NCBI GenBank assembly: GCA_018334675.1 | Contig: JAGXLL010000013.1 | Coordinates: 1 to 58,542 of the forward strand | Source: Bacteroidales bacterium | Lineage (GTDB): Bacteria; Bacteroidota; Bacteroidia; Bacteroidales; UBA12077 | DNA length: 58,542 nucleotides | Direction: 5' to 3' | Part shown: one piece after another, positions 9,361 to 19,653 of the stretch | How positions within the stretch are numbered: the first letter of the stretch is position 1 | Layout: the number at the start of each line of letters is the position of its first letter | Notes under the pieces: generated by a model | Database searches by the model: none | What the model was told of the DNA's origin: nothing | What the model saw: only the letters and a program-made list of their open reading frames with translations | Program-made: the position numbers and the translations under genes

Positions 9361-10149
9361 ATGAAGTCTTGTTATTTTTTCATTGGTTTGCTTACTTTTT
9401 TTTGGATCCTGCCTTCAAATGTATCGGGGCAGGACCCACAGGTTAGCAATATTCAGCTTGATATTAAGCAAAACCTTGTGCACATTCATTATGATATCCT
9501 CAACAGCCAGCCATCCATGCAGCACGATGTAGATGTGTTGTTTCTGGATCAGGATTACAAGTATTTTGATCCGCAGGAACTCTCCGGGGATATCGGAAAC
9601 CAGATAAGGGGAGGGGCCGATAAGAATATTGTATGGGATGCCATGGCCGACCGGTTTGATTTTTCCCGCAAGGTAACTCCGCAAATATTCCTGGACTGGG
9701 AAAAAAGGGGAGGTGCGGATAATGCCTTGCTTTCCCTTCTGGTACCCGGCCTGGGCGATTATTTTGTAGCCGAAACAAAGGAAATGACGATTAAGCCCTA
9801 TATGCGAACCCTTTCTGCATTGGGCTTCGTGACCCTGGGATTCATTGCCCAAAACAAACGCAAGGATGTACCACTCTACACCTATTCGGATATGCCCTAT
9901 ATTGATACGGAAACCGGCGATTACCTCTCCAGAACGGGAAGGGTGCTTTATGGACATGAAACCCAGCCCTGGCTTTTTGGAGGGGATGCGGAAGTTTTCC
10001 TCAGTGTGGGAGCTGCCATATGGGTAGCCGATATATTATGGGTGGCTGTTAAAGGTTTCCAGAATGAGAAAATCAATCAATATCTCACCAATACAAACCT
10101 TCAATTCAACAACCGGGGAATTGCCCTGAGCTATGGGTTTACCTTTTAA
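9361..10149 (+). CDS. Secreted/membrane protein of unknown function
   Basis: Not recognised with certainty. The 262-aa product has a signal peptide (about 1-24, ending VSGQ). It then has an immunoglobulin-like N-terminal domain (VSNIQLDIKQNLVHIHYDI, with GDIGNQIRGGADKNIVWD) of the sort found ahead of several Bacteroidota envelope proteins. The second half has two hydrophobic stretches (LLSLLVPGLGDYFV and AAIWVADILWVAVKGF) reminiscent of DUF5683-like small membrane domains. The last residue is Phe (SYGFTF), compatible with an outer-membrane location, though there are too few strands for a barrel. It is probably in one transcript with the gene at 8639. Confidence 0.8.
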   Translation: MKSCYFFIGLLTFFWILPSNVSGQDPQVSNIQLDIKQNLVHIHYDILNSQPSMQHDVDVLFLDQDYKYFDPQELSGDIGNQIRGGADKNIVWDAMADRFDFSRKVTPQIFLDWEKRGGADNALLSLLVPGLGDYFVAETKEMTIKPYMRTLSALGFVTLGFIAQNKRKDVPLYTYSDMPYIDTETGDYLSRTGRVLYGHETQPWLFGGDAEVFLSVGAAIWVADILWVAVKGFQNEKINQYLTNTNLQFNNRGIALSYGFTF

Positions 10150-10472
10150 CTTTCCTTAGCTTTTTTGTCTACCCTTCCAAAAGGAGAGGAATCATTCATC
10201 GAGCTGAATAACTTACCTCAATTACTGAATTCATTGTTAATTTATTTCTTGATCTGGAATATCCTCTGCCAGGGGTGGTTTCACTGGTTTGTGTGAATAA
10301 TAGTTTCTTATGTAATTAATAAGTTCTGTAAGTTTCCGTTCAGTTGAAAATAAATAGCATTTCTATGCTCATGAAATAAAAGAAATATAAAAATTTTAAA
10401 ATCTTTGAAATTTTTATATTTTTGGCATTGTATTAGCGAAAGCCTAATTCATTAACCCTAAATTTTATTTTT
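10150..10472 (+). other. Intergenic leader region of SusC pair 2
   Basis: A 323-base AT-rich gap without a gene. It contains the -7 element at 10417 and the leader word ATTAACCCTAAA at 10451 shared with the other SusC starts. No terminator-like hairpin or riboswitch fold was recognised in the rest. Confidence 0.6.
10417..10424 (+). promoter_or_regulatory. Bacteroidota -7 promoter element (SusC 2)
   Basis: TATTTTTG matches TAnnTTTG of the Bacteroidota primary sigma factor. It lies 49 bases before the SusC ATG. No clear -33 TTTG was seen at the right distance. Confidence 0.55.
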
Positions 10473-13400
10473 ATGAGAAAACTAAGCCTTCTTTTAACTT
10501 TTTTGTTTTTCGTTGCCTTTCAGGCTGCGGCACAAAATCAGATTACGGGGAAGGTCACCAATGCAGAAAGCGGTGATCCGATCCCCGGTGTATCAATAGT
10601 GGTGAAAGGACAAACAACTATTGGTACCACCACCGACATGGACGGGAATTATTCACTTCAAGTTCCCTCCGATGCACAAACTTTGGTTTTCACCTTTGTA
10701 GGTATGCAAAAGTTGGAAGAGCCCATCAACGGCCGCACCACCATCAACGTGCAGATGGAACCTGCCGTGGAAGAAATGGAGGAAGTCGTTGTACTGGGTT
10801 ATTCAGAAAGGGGAAGGAACAAGGTTACCGGTTCTTCCGTACAGGTGAATGCCGAAGAACTGGAAGACGTACCTTCCGAATCAGTGGATCAGTCCCTGCA
10901 GGGTAAGGTGGCCGGAGTGAACGTCCGGACCAATTCCGGTACGCCCGGTGCAGTACAGGACATCCGGATCCGGGGCCGCAACTCCCTTACTGCCGGCAAT
11001 GAGCCCCTTTGGGTGATTGACGGAGTACCCGTTACTTCTGGCGACGTATCCAATACAGGAGCATACACCTCGCTGAACAAACTGGCCTCTTTGAGCAGCG
11101 ATGATATCAAGTCCGTTACGGTGCTGAAAGATGCATCCGCAACTGCTGCATATGGGGCCAGAGGTTCCAACGGGGTAATCGTTGTGGAGACTAAAGGAGG
11201 ACAAGAAGGACAGAAAGTGGATTTCACCGCCACCACAACCCTTGGCTTTAGAAACAAGGCTGTGGAAGGAAGAGAACCCTTATCCGGACAGCAGCGGTTC
11301 ACCCTGTATCAAGAGGCCATCCATAATTCGTTTGGTGTGCCGGAAGATGAGGCATGGGAAACTGCCAAAACCTATGGTCTGGCAGGAGTTGACCAGTATC
11401 AGAACTGGATTGATCTCGGTAAGCCCGATATCAGCTGGGAGGATGCACTGGCCAATAAAAATGCACCCATCACCAAATTCAATTTGTCGGCCAGTGGCGG
11501 TACCGATGTATCTTCTTTCTATGCTTCCCTAAATTACAATGTAACGGAAGCTACCGTGGTAGGAGCCCAGTTTGAAAGATACAGCGGCATGCTGAACTAT
11601 ACCAGGGATCTGAGCGAAAACCTCAGCCTGGACACCAAGCTGAGCATTTCCAATTCGCGGCAGAATCCCGTGATTGAGCAAAGCGCCTATTTTGCCAGTC
11701 CCATTGCCGCCAAATATTTTACCCCGAACGTGGTAAGGCCCCGTACGGATGAGGGAAAACCCAACCTGGATTATCCGGCTACGTTCTTCAATCCCCTCTA
11801 CCTGGTCAAAAATGATATCAACTATCATGACATGACGACAGCAAGAGGTTATATGGCTTTGGATTGGGACATTACCGACAATTTGAGATTCGATTCCAAA
11901 ATACACGGGGAATATTCTATTTTGAACGCATTTGGGTATGGCAACCGGAATCACGGTGACTACCAAGCTCAGGGCGGCAACGTCAGCGATGAGCTTGAAA
12001 GAACCCTGAATTATACCATACAGAATTCACTGACGTATAATTTCTCCTTTATGGAATCCCACCATTTTGATGTTAAGGTACTTCAGGAATTCCAGAAAGA
12101 CAAGTCAAGGATGCTTGGAGGATATGGAGAAAACTTCCCTGCAGATGGACTCATTTATCTGGACAATGCTCCGTCAAACCAGGAGACGTGGGGTTCCTAT
12201 TATGACTGGATGAACCTTTCCTATCTCGGTTTGGTCAATTACAACTACCAGGGTAAATACGTGGTTGATCTGAGCTACAGACGGGAAGGATCGTCAAGAT
12301 TTGCCGAAGGATACCGGTTCGGTGATTTCTGGTCCGCCGGTGTTGCCTGGAACATTACGGAGGAATCCTTCATGCAAGGGCAGAATCTGTTCAGTAATCT
12401 GAGGCTGAGGGCTTCCTATGGTACCAGCGGGAACTCGCAGATCGGACTGAACCAGTATCAGGCCCTGCTGAATTATAATGCAAAGTACAATGAAAGCCCT
12501 GCTGCCTATCCCGCACAGCTTCGCAACCGGGCCCTCAGCTGGGAGAAAAATAGAAACCTCGACGCAGGTATTGATTTTGGTTTCTTTGAGGACAGGCTGA
12601 CCGGTTCGGTCGCTTATTTCGATAAGGAGACCTATGACTTGCTGCAATCGGTACCATTAACCCGGACATCCGGATTCAGCAGTTATCAGGAAAATGTTGG
12701 TGCAATGGTCAACAAAGGATTTGAATTCGAGCTGAGTGCCGACATCATCCGGAGCCAAGACATGAACTGGAGCGTTTCCGGGCACTTCTCCACCGTGGAA
12801 AACGAAGTCACCGAGCTGGCAACCGATCCTACCGGCGGCGAGCTGAACATCCAGAATTATGCCAAGAAAGTGGCAATCGGTCATCCCGCTTGGGGATGGT
12901 ATCTGAGAGATTATGCCGGTGTAAATGATGAAGGTTTTGCCACCTGGTATAAGACTTCCGACCGGGAGGAAGTCACTACCAACTATTCCATGGCCGATAA
13001 GATGTGGAATGGAGGAAGTGCACTCCCCACTTACAGCGGCGGATTTTCCACCCATTTTGATTACAAAGGGTTGTTTTTGGATGTGAATGTGATGTATTCC
13101 GGCGGCAATAAGATTTTGGAAAGGTGGGCCGAATATTACCTTTCGTCCAATTATATCCCGACAGCCCTCTATCAGGGTATGGAAGAGCTTATGGACAGAT
13201 GGCAGGAGCCTGGTGATGAAGAAACCACCGATGTACCCAAGGTGAAGTATGCCTATGATTATTCCTCTGAGCCCTCCACAAGGTTGCTCTATGATGGTGA
13301 CTTTGTCCGGGTCAAAGGCATCACCCTGGGATACAATGTTCCCGAAGACCTCATCGGCCAATTCAATCTGGAAGGCCTTCGCATTTATGCCCGGGCCAGC

Positions 13401-13526
13401 AATTATTTTACATGGGTAAAAGACGATGGCCTGAAATACGATCCGGAAGTGAGGGCAAACGGATATACCAGACTTACCACACCTCCGGTTAAATCACTCA
13501 CTTTTGGTGCAAATCTTAAATTTTAA
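10473..13526 (+). CDS. SusC/RagA-type TonB-dependent outer-membrane receptor (pair 2)
   Basis: A second outer-membrane import barrel. The signal peptide is about 1-20 (AFQAAAQ), followed by the regulatory-like domain with GKVTNAESGDPIPGVSIVV. The segment EEMEEVVVLGY precedes the plug, which carries LQGKVAGVNVRTNSGTPG, IRIRGRNSLT and PLWVIDGVPV. The barrel ends LKF. At 1017 aa it is about 100 residues shorter than pair 1 and differs from it strongly in the barrel, so the two likely take different substrates. The N-terminal ~100 residues are nearly the same in both. Its SusD starts four bases after the stop. No degradative enzyme nearby reveals the substrate. Confidence 0.95.
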   Translation: MRKLSLLLTFLFFVAFQAAAQNQITGKVTNAESGDPIPGVSIVVKGQTTIGTTTDMDGNYSLQVPSDAQTLVFTFVGMQKLEEPINGRTTINVQMEPAVEEMEEVVVLGYSERGRNKVTGSSVQVNAEELEDVPSESVDQSLQGKVAGVNVRTNSGTPGAVQDIRIRGRNSLTAGNEPLWVIDGVPVTSGDVSNTGAYTSLNKLASLSSDDIKSVTVLKDASATAAYGARGSNGVIVVETKGGQEGQKVDFTATTTLGFRNKAVEGREPLSGQQRFTLYQEAIHNSFGVPEDEAWETAKTYGLAGVDQYQNWIDLGKPDISWEDALANKNAPITKFNLSASGGTDVSSFYASLNYNVTEATVVGAQFERYSGMLNYTRDLSENLSLDTKLSISNSRQNPVIEQSAYFASPIAAKYFTPNVVRPRTDEGKPNLDYPATFFNPLYLVKNDINYHDMTTARGYMALDWDITDNLRFDSKIHGEYSILNAFGYGNRNHGDYQAQGGNVSDELERTLNYTIQNSLTYNFSFMESHHFDVKVLQEFQKDKSRMLGGYGENFPADGLIYLDNAPSNQETWGSYYDWMNLSYLGLVNYNYQGKYVVDLSYRREGSSRFAEGYRFGDFWSAGVAWNITEESFMQGQNLFSNLRLRASYGTSGNSQIGLNQYQALLNYNAKYNESPAAYPAQLRNRALSWEKNRNLDAGIDFGFFEDRLTGSVAYFDKETYDLLQSVPLTRTSGFSSYQENVGAMVNKGFEFELSADIIRSQDMNWSVSGHFSTVENEVTELATDPTGGELNIQNYAKKVAIGHPAWGWYLRDYAGVNDEGFATWYKTSDREEVTTNYSMADKMWNGGSALPTYSGGFSTHFDYKGLFLDVNVMYSGGNKILERWAEYYLSSNYIPTALYQGMEELMDRWQEPGDEETTDVPKVKYAYDYSSEPSTRLLYDGDFVRVKGITLGYNVPEDLIGQFNLEGLRIYARASNYFTWVKDDGLKYDPEVRANGYTRLTTPPVKSLTFGANLKF

Positions 13527-13530
13527 ATAC

Positions 13531-14994
13531 ATGTCAATTATGAAACGAATCATATATTCAATATTAACGCTGGGGCTTCTGATTGGATTCACCACATCGT
13601 GTACAGAAGATCGCCTGGATCCCACCTTGGCCCAGCAAAAGAATGTGGCAACCCTTGACAATCAGGAAGATTTGAAAGGACTTGTTCACGGTATTTATAA
13701 CAACCTACAGGATGTCAATTATTACGGCAGGGATTATGTGATTTATGGCGAGACAATGTCGGATAACTGCTTTGCCAATAACTCTTCCGGCAGGTTCCTC
13801 GAGCCTTCTGGGATGACTATAGGAGTGGATGACGGTTATCCCGCGAATACATGGTCTGACATGTATACTACCGTCGCGCGTGCCAATCTCGTCCTCCAGC
13901 AGGATCCTGCTGATATCGAAGGAGATGAGGCCACCATCAATGACTATATGGGACAGGCTTATGCGCTTAGGGCACTGGCCCATTTTGATCTGTTGAAGAT
14001 GTTTGGTCAGCAGCATGTCGACGGAAGTGATCTGGGTATACCTTATTTTACCAGTTATACCGGTTTCGTAACCGAATTTGAGGAAGAGGATTTTCATCCG
14101 ACCAGGCAATCCATCAGCGAGGTAAGAACCCAGCTTTATAATGACATCGATCAGGCGATCAGCCGTTTAAGCGCCAATACCTCAAGCCCGTTTTATTTCA
14201 ACAAGTTCAGCGCTCAGGCCTTAAAATCCCGTATTGCTTTGTATTTTGGCGACATGGGAGAGGTCATAACTGCCGCTGAAGGTGTGATAAGCTCGGAAAA
14301 CTACGAGGTTCTGCCGGCAGATGCTTATGTAGATTACTGGCAGAATGGACAGGGAGCCAATTCTCTTCTGGAGTTGAAACACACCGGTACCGACAATCCC
14401 AACATCAACGGGCTGGCATACATTTACAAGAGTGACTCTTACGGGGACGTAGAAGTCAACCCCGACATGGCCGCCATCTTCGATTCCTCCGATGTCCGCA
14501 TGATGGGTCAGTTGGAGTTGAACGGTACGATGGTCAACATGATCGGATATAGTGCCTGGGAAAAGTCAGCCGGTGAGATACACAACAACGGCAAGTTTCC
14601 CGACGTTCAAAATTTTTCCGACAACTATCCCATCATCCGCTATGAAGAGGTCATCCTGAATTATGCCGAGGCCCTGTGGAGTTCGGGTGAATCTGCAGGT
14701 CTGGAAGGTAAGACGCCCCTGGAGTATCTGAACATGATTCCCAATCACAGAGGTGCAAACACCTATTCCGCTATCAATGAGGACAACATCCTGATGGAAA
14801 GAAGGAAGGAACTGGCCTTTGAGGGCCACCGGTTCCATGATCTGCTGAGAGTCGGAAGGGATATTCCCAACAATGGTCCCGCCTCTGAAGAAGTTCATGG
14901 CCAAGTTCCTTACGGCGATTTTAGGCTGGCTTTCCCCATTCCCGAGCAGGAAATGAACGCCAACAAAAACATCACCCAGAATCAGGGCTATTAA
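13531..14994 (+). CDS. SusD/RagB surface lipoprotein (pair 2)
   Basis: Substrate-binding partner of the SusC gene just upstream. The ATG at 13531 (MSIMKRII) is chosen because it clears the SusC stop; the ATG at 13540 is equally good. The signal segment leads to the lipobox FTTSC, followed by TEDRLDP. Classical RagB/SusD features are visible: an N-terminal TPR-like part with YMGQAYALRALAHFDLLKMFG and a C-terminal part with IIRYEEVILNYAEALW and ERRKELAFEGHRFHDLLRVG, the family hallmarks. About 487 aa, normal size. It belongs to a different SusD branch from the pair 1 lipoprotein. A bidirectional terminator follows. Confidence 0.93.
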   Translation: MSIMKRIIYSILTLGLLIGFTTSCTEDRLDPTLAQQKNVATLDNQEDLKGLVHGIYNNLQDVNYYGRDYVIYGETMSDNCFANNSSGRFLEPSGMTIGVDDGYPANTWSDMYTTVARANLVLQQDPADIEGDEATINDYMGQAYALRALAHFDLLKMFGQQHVDGSDLGIPYFTSYTGFVTEFEEEDFHPTRQSISEVRTQLYNDIDQAISRLSANTSSPFYFNKFSAQALKSRIALYFGDMGEVITAAEGVISSENYEVLPADAYVDYWQNGQGANSLLELKHTGTDNPNINGLAYIYKSDSYGDVEVNPDMAAIFDSSDVRMMGQLELNGTMVNMIGYSAWEKSAGEIHNNGKFPDVQNFSDNYPIIRYEEVILNYAEALWSSGESAGLEGKTPLEYLNMIPNHRGANTYSAINEDNILMERRKELAFEGHRFHDLLRVGRDIPNNGPASEEVHGQVPYGDFRLAFPIPEQEMNANKNITQNQGY

Positions 14995-15056
14995 TACCTG
15001 TTCTGAAAGGTCAGGAGGGGCAATATATTGAAAACTCCTTTCCCTGGCTCCTAAAA

Positions 15057-15090
15057 ACAAAACCCGGGCAGACGTCCGGGTTTTGTTTTT
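15057..15090. terminator. Bidirectional rho-independent terminator
   Basis: An 11-base stem (ACAAAACCCGG with CCGGGTTTTGT) around an 8-base loop, with A-tract upstream and T-tract downstream. It separates the converging SusD 2 and cysH genes. Confidence 0.85.
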
Positions 15091-15111
15091 GATGATTGGG
15101 TGGTTTTTGTT

Positions 15112-15828
15112 TTAGTACTTGTTGTTGATATGTAATCCACATTCCTTCTTTTCGGGTTCTTCCCACCACCACCTTCCGGCTCTTATGTCTTCACCCGGCT
15201 TGACGGCACGGGTGCAGGGTTCACAACCGATGCTGGGATATCCCTTATCATGTAGCTCGTTGTAGGGAACACCATTGGCTTGGATGTAGTCCCACACATC
15301 TTGCTCGCTCCAGTCGTAGAGCGGGTTTACCTTGATCATGTTGTACTGATCGTCCCAGTCTACCGGCTTCAGGTTGAGGCGGGTGATCGACTGTTCTCTT
15401 CTCCTGCCGGTAATCCAAACATTCATGCCTTTAATGGCCCGCTGTAGGGGCTCCACCTTGCGGAGGTGGCAACATAGCTTCCGGTTTTCAACGCTCTCGT
15501 AGAAAAGGTTGATGCCTTTCTCCTTCACCATCTCCTGAATCTTTTTGTAGTCGGGGAAGAAGATATCTATCTTGATGTGGTAGCGTTTGTTCGTTTTGTC
15601 GATCAGGGTATAGGTCTCGGGGAACAGCCTGCCGGTGTCCAGGGTGATGATGTAGGCATCCTTGTGCCGGGTGGCGATCATATCGGTTAATACCTGGCCT
15701 TCTGCTCCCAGGCTGGTTGAAAAGACAGCCTCTTGCTTATAGTTTGTCATGAAATAATTCACAATTTCCTGAGAACTAGCGTTCTCGAGGAGCTTGTTCA
15801 GCTCCCGGGCTTTTTCTTGATTCACCAT
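15112..15828 (-). CDS. cysH: Adenylylsulfate (APS) reductase, Fe-S type
   Basis: Reduces activated sulfate (APS, possibly also PAPS) to sulfite with thioredoxin-type donors in assimilatory sulfate reduction. The PP-loop-like sulfonucleotide site is seen as AVFSTSLGAEGQVLTD near residues 34-50 and in the Arg-rich WITGRRREQS. The paired cysteines in KLCCHLRK and the CEPC motif are the four ligands of the [4Fe-4S] cluster that marks APS reductases, against cluster-free PAPS reductases. The C-terminal KECGLH carries the catalytic cysteine. The length of 238 aa is typical. It is divergent from the ATP sulfurylase gene, and both promoters carry the same -7 sequence TATCTTTG, suggesting joint expression. 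No sulfite reductase is in view. Confidence 0.93.
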   Translation of the reverse strand: MVNQEKARELNKLLENASSQEIVNYFMTNYKQEAVFSTSLGAEGQVLTDMIATRHKDAYIITLDTGRLFPETYTLIDKTNKRYHIKIDIFFPDYKKIQEMVKEKGINLFYESVENRKLCCHLRKVEPLQRAIKGMNVWITGRRREQSITRLNLKPVDWDDQYNMIKVNPLYDWSEQDVWDYIQANGVPYNELHDKGYPSIGCEPCTRAVKPGEDIRAGRWWWEEPEKKECGLHINNKY

Positions 15829-15873
15829 GTTTGTTGATTTTTGTTAACATCCAAAATACGAAGAACAGCATAA

Positions 15874-15881
15874 CAAAGATA
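15874..15881 (-). promoter_or_regulatory. -7 promoter element of cysH
   Basis: Read on the minus strand this is TATCTTTG, a full TAnnTTTG match, 46 bases before the cysH ATG. Confidence 0.55.
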
Positions 15882-16085
15882 TAACTATATCCATTTTATG
15901 CAACAAAATCCAATCAAAACTTTTAACGGTTCAGGGTATTTTCAGTCAGGAGGTTCCTCTTGTTTTTATAATTTATTAGGAAGTTATGAGGGCAGGAGCT
16001 ATGCAGCCAGGGTTGTTTAGAATTGTCCAATTTCCTCCTCTCATAAAAATCCCGTTCATACCCCTCAGGTTCAAATAAATTTGTA

Positions 16086-16093
16086 TATCTTTG
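16086..16093 (+). promoter_or_regulatory. -7 promoter element of sat
   Basis: TATCTTTG, identical to the cysH element on the other strand, about 66 bases before the sat ATG. Confidence 0.55.
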
Positions 16094-16159
16094 CACCCTT
16101 TAAGACAGGGACATTGACAAACTTACCATAACAGTGTTTAACAAGAAAAAGACCATCCA

Positions 16160-18043
<1,884 letters not shown>

Positions 18044-18072
18044 GATCCTTATAATAGACTTTTAATAAGAAG

Positions 18073-18099
18073 AAAGGGGCAGCAGGTGCCCCTTTTTTT
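18073..18099 (+). terminator. Rho-independent terminator of sat
   Basis: AAAGGGGCA pairs with TGCCCCTTT around a 5-base loop, followed by a run of seven T. Confidence 0.85.
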
Positions 18100-18154
18100 G
18101 GGTTTTACTTATCGCATCTCTTTGATTTGAGATGAGCCGTTCATTTAAGGTGTG

Positions 18155-18589
18155 TTATAGGTCAATTTGCTTGCGGGCCATGTCGATGATCTGATGGTGG
18201 TCGAAGGCGAGATCCGGCAGGTTATTCAGATCGAACCACTTCGCATTGCGGGCATCAGAGCCAGCATTGGGGTTTTGTCCATGGGTATCTGCAAAACCAT
18301 AATAAACAACCGAGATCGTCCTTCCACGTGGGTCCCTTCCAGGCTGGCCGAAGGTATGGAATTGTTTCAGGTCCGTCTGTCTCACACCTGTTTCTTCTTC
18401 CAGCTCCCTTTCCGCTGCTTTCTGCAGTGGTTCATCTATGTCGACGAACCCTCCGGGCAGGGCCCATGCACCTTCAAAGGGAGGCTTGTCCCTTTGTATG
18501 AGCAGCAACTGCCAGGTTCCATGTACTTGCGTAAAGATCAGGCAATCTACGGTGACAGCCGGTCGGGGATAGGTATAGGTATAACTCAT
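18155..18589 (-). CDS. NUDIX hydrolase
   Basis: A pyrophosphohydrolase that splits a nucleoside-diphosphate-linked compound (NDP-X); the substrate is unknown. The NUDIX box runs from GGFVDIDEPLQKAAERELEE into ETGV at about residues 46-69, with the REL-EE core Glu residues that bind Mg. The N-terminal RPAVTVDCLIF and the WALPGG strand are as in ADP-ribose or NADH pyrophosphatase-like members. 144 aa. Its ATG overlaps the TGA of a 32-codon membrane ORF upstream, so it is probably translated by coupling in an operon with that ORF and the NlpC/P60 gene. Confidence 0.9.
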   Translation of the reverse strand: MSYTYTYPRPAVTVDCLIFTQVHGTWQLLLIQRDKPPFEGAWALPGGFVDIDEPLQKAAERELEEETGVRQTDLKQFHTFGQPGRDPRGRTISVVYYGFADTHGQNPNAGSDARNAKWFDLNNLPDLAFDHHQIIDMARKQIDL

Positions 18590-18684
18590 TTTTTCCTTCT
18601 TTTTTCATCTGATTTTCGGGTGATCACCAAATAGATGGCTACAACGATCACGATCAGGAAGATGAGGATGTAGAGTCGGGTCAT
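18586..18684 (-). CDS. Small single-pass membrane peptide (32 aa)
   Basis: A short ORF fills the gap between the NlpC/P60 and NUDIX genes. It starts at the ATG at 18684, 10 bases after the NlpC/P60 stop, and its TGA overlaps the NUDIX ATG (ATGA). The product is MTRLYILIFLIVIVV, then AIYLVITRK, then a charged tail SDEKRRKK: one hydrophobic helix with a strongly basic C-terminus. Snug placement with stop-start overlap supports real translation, but no family was recognised. It may be a membrane micropeptide or serve only for translational coupling. Confidence 0.55.
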   Translation of the reverse strand: MTRLYILIFLIVIVVAIYLVITRKSDEKRRKK

Positions 18685-18694
18685 GAGCGCAAAA

Positions 18695-19480
18695 TTATGA
18701 TCGGTCTATGATATTTTTGATTACCCGGAGCTGGTGGCTATATTTTTTCAGCTCCCTGTTGTATATGCCCTGTTGATCGACCGGGTCGATCCTTACTTTG
18801 CCATGTGCATGTATGATGCGGTTGGGACCCAGCATGATCCCGGTGTGCACAATCATGCCTTCTTCGTCATCGAAAAAGGCCAGGTCCCCGGGCTTTGCAT
18901 CCATGATAAAATCCAGTACCCGGCCATGATCCAGCTGCTGATGGCTGTCGCGGGGCAGATCAAAACCGCATATGCGCAGTATAATCTGGGTGAACCCGGA
19001 ACAGTCGATGCCAAAAATGGTTTTACCACCCCAAAGATATGGGGCATTGAGATAGCCTCGGGCAGCCTGTTCCAGCTGCCCCCTGGGATCGGAGACCGGT
19101 TCGGACAGTTCCCCGGCTAGGGTGAAACGCTTTTCCCCCAGAGTAAATGAACCAGCTGAGTCTTCTGAAAAGGGAAGGACCGAGCCACCGGGTATCCACA
19201 TCGATTCACCATCGCTTTGAACCTGGGCAAAAGGCTGGGAGACAATACGTGCCGGCTGCCGGCCCATCAGCTCTGTATGTTCCCGGTTCAGGGAGATAAA
19301 TTGCGTGCTTTGAATCCATCCCTCATATTGGTCCGGGATTCTGCTGATGTAGTGCCATTCCCCCTTCGTTTCCAGAATATGAAAGGCTTCACCGAAAAGG
19401 AGCTGATCCGACATCTCTCCCCGGTGGGAAGCAGATGACCTCAGCGGGATCATAGGATTAAGACAAATTCCGTTATCCAT
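18695..19480 (-). CDS. NlpC/P60 (C40) cell-wall hydrolase with SH3-like domains
   Basis: Probable peptidoglycan endopeptidase of the YkfC/DipM-like class that cuts near D-gamma-glutamyl-diaminopimelate. The N-terminal half has bacterial SH3-like wall-binding repeats (GEWHYISRIPDQYEGWI; FTLAGELSEPV). The C-terminal half is the papain-like domain: the catalytic Cys is in GIDCSGFTQ, the catalytic His in VHTGIM, with a further His in IIHAHGKVR. The fold motif PYLWGGKT precedes the Cys. 261 aa. No classic signal peptide is seen at the N-terminus, so it may be cytoplasmic (recycling muropeptides) or start differently. First gene of a likely three-gene operon. Confidence 0.9.
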   Translation of the reverse strand: MDNGICLNPMIPLRSSASHRGEMSDQLLFGEAFHILETKGEWHYISRIPDQYEGWIQSTQFISLNREHTELMGRQPARIVSQPFAQVQSDGESMWIPGGSVLPFSEDSAGSFTLGEKRFTLAGELSEPVSDPRGQLEQAARGYLNAPYLWGGKTIFGIDCSGFTQIILRICGFDLPRDSHQQLDHGRVLDFIMDAKPGDLAFFDDEEGMIVHTGIMLGPNRIIHAHGKVRIDPVDQQGIYNRELKKYSHQLRVIKNIIDRS

Positions 19481-19494
19481 TCAGCACTTTTTCT

Positions 19495-19502
19495 CAAAAA
19501 TA
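19495..19502 (-). promoter_or_regulatory. -7 promoter element of the NlpC/P60 operon
   Basis: TATTTTTG on the minus strand, only 15 bases before the ATG at 19480, implying a very short leader. Confidence 0.45.
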
Positions 19503-19613
19503 TAAAAATCTTGCGACATTCTATTTGCCTAAGGATAAAGAAGTGTATTGAACATTCGGATCATTTTAACGGTTTAAGGCCATGAGAATAAGACGAGCCT
19601 GCTACAAAATTTG

Positions 19614-19621
19614 TATTTTTG
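19614..19621 (+). promoter_or_regulatory. -7 promoter element of the 7TM-HD gene
   Basis: TATTTTTG on the plus strand, 33 bases before the ATG at 19654. Confidence 0.55.
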
Positions 19622-19653
19622 TGAAGCGTTGACCCATTCTAATCAACCAATTT

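Larger units (their letters stand above)
15829..16159. other. Divergent promoter region between cysH and sat
   Basis: A 331-base gap between two sulfur-assimilation genes read outward. It holds -7 elements for each direction (15874 minus, 16086 plus). No known riboswitch fold was recognised in the remaining sequence. A regulator binding here could control both genes. Confidence 0.6.
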
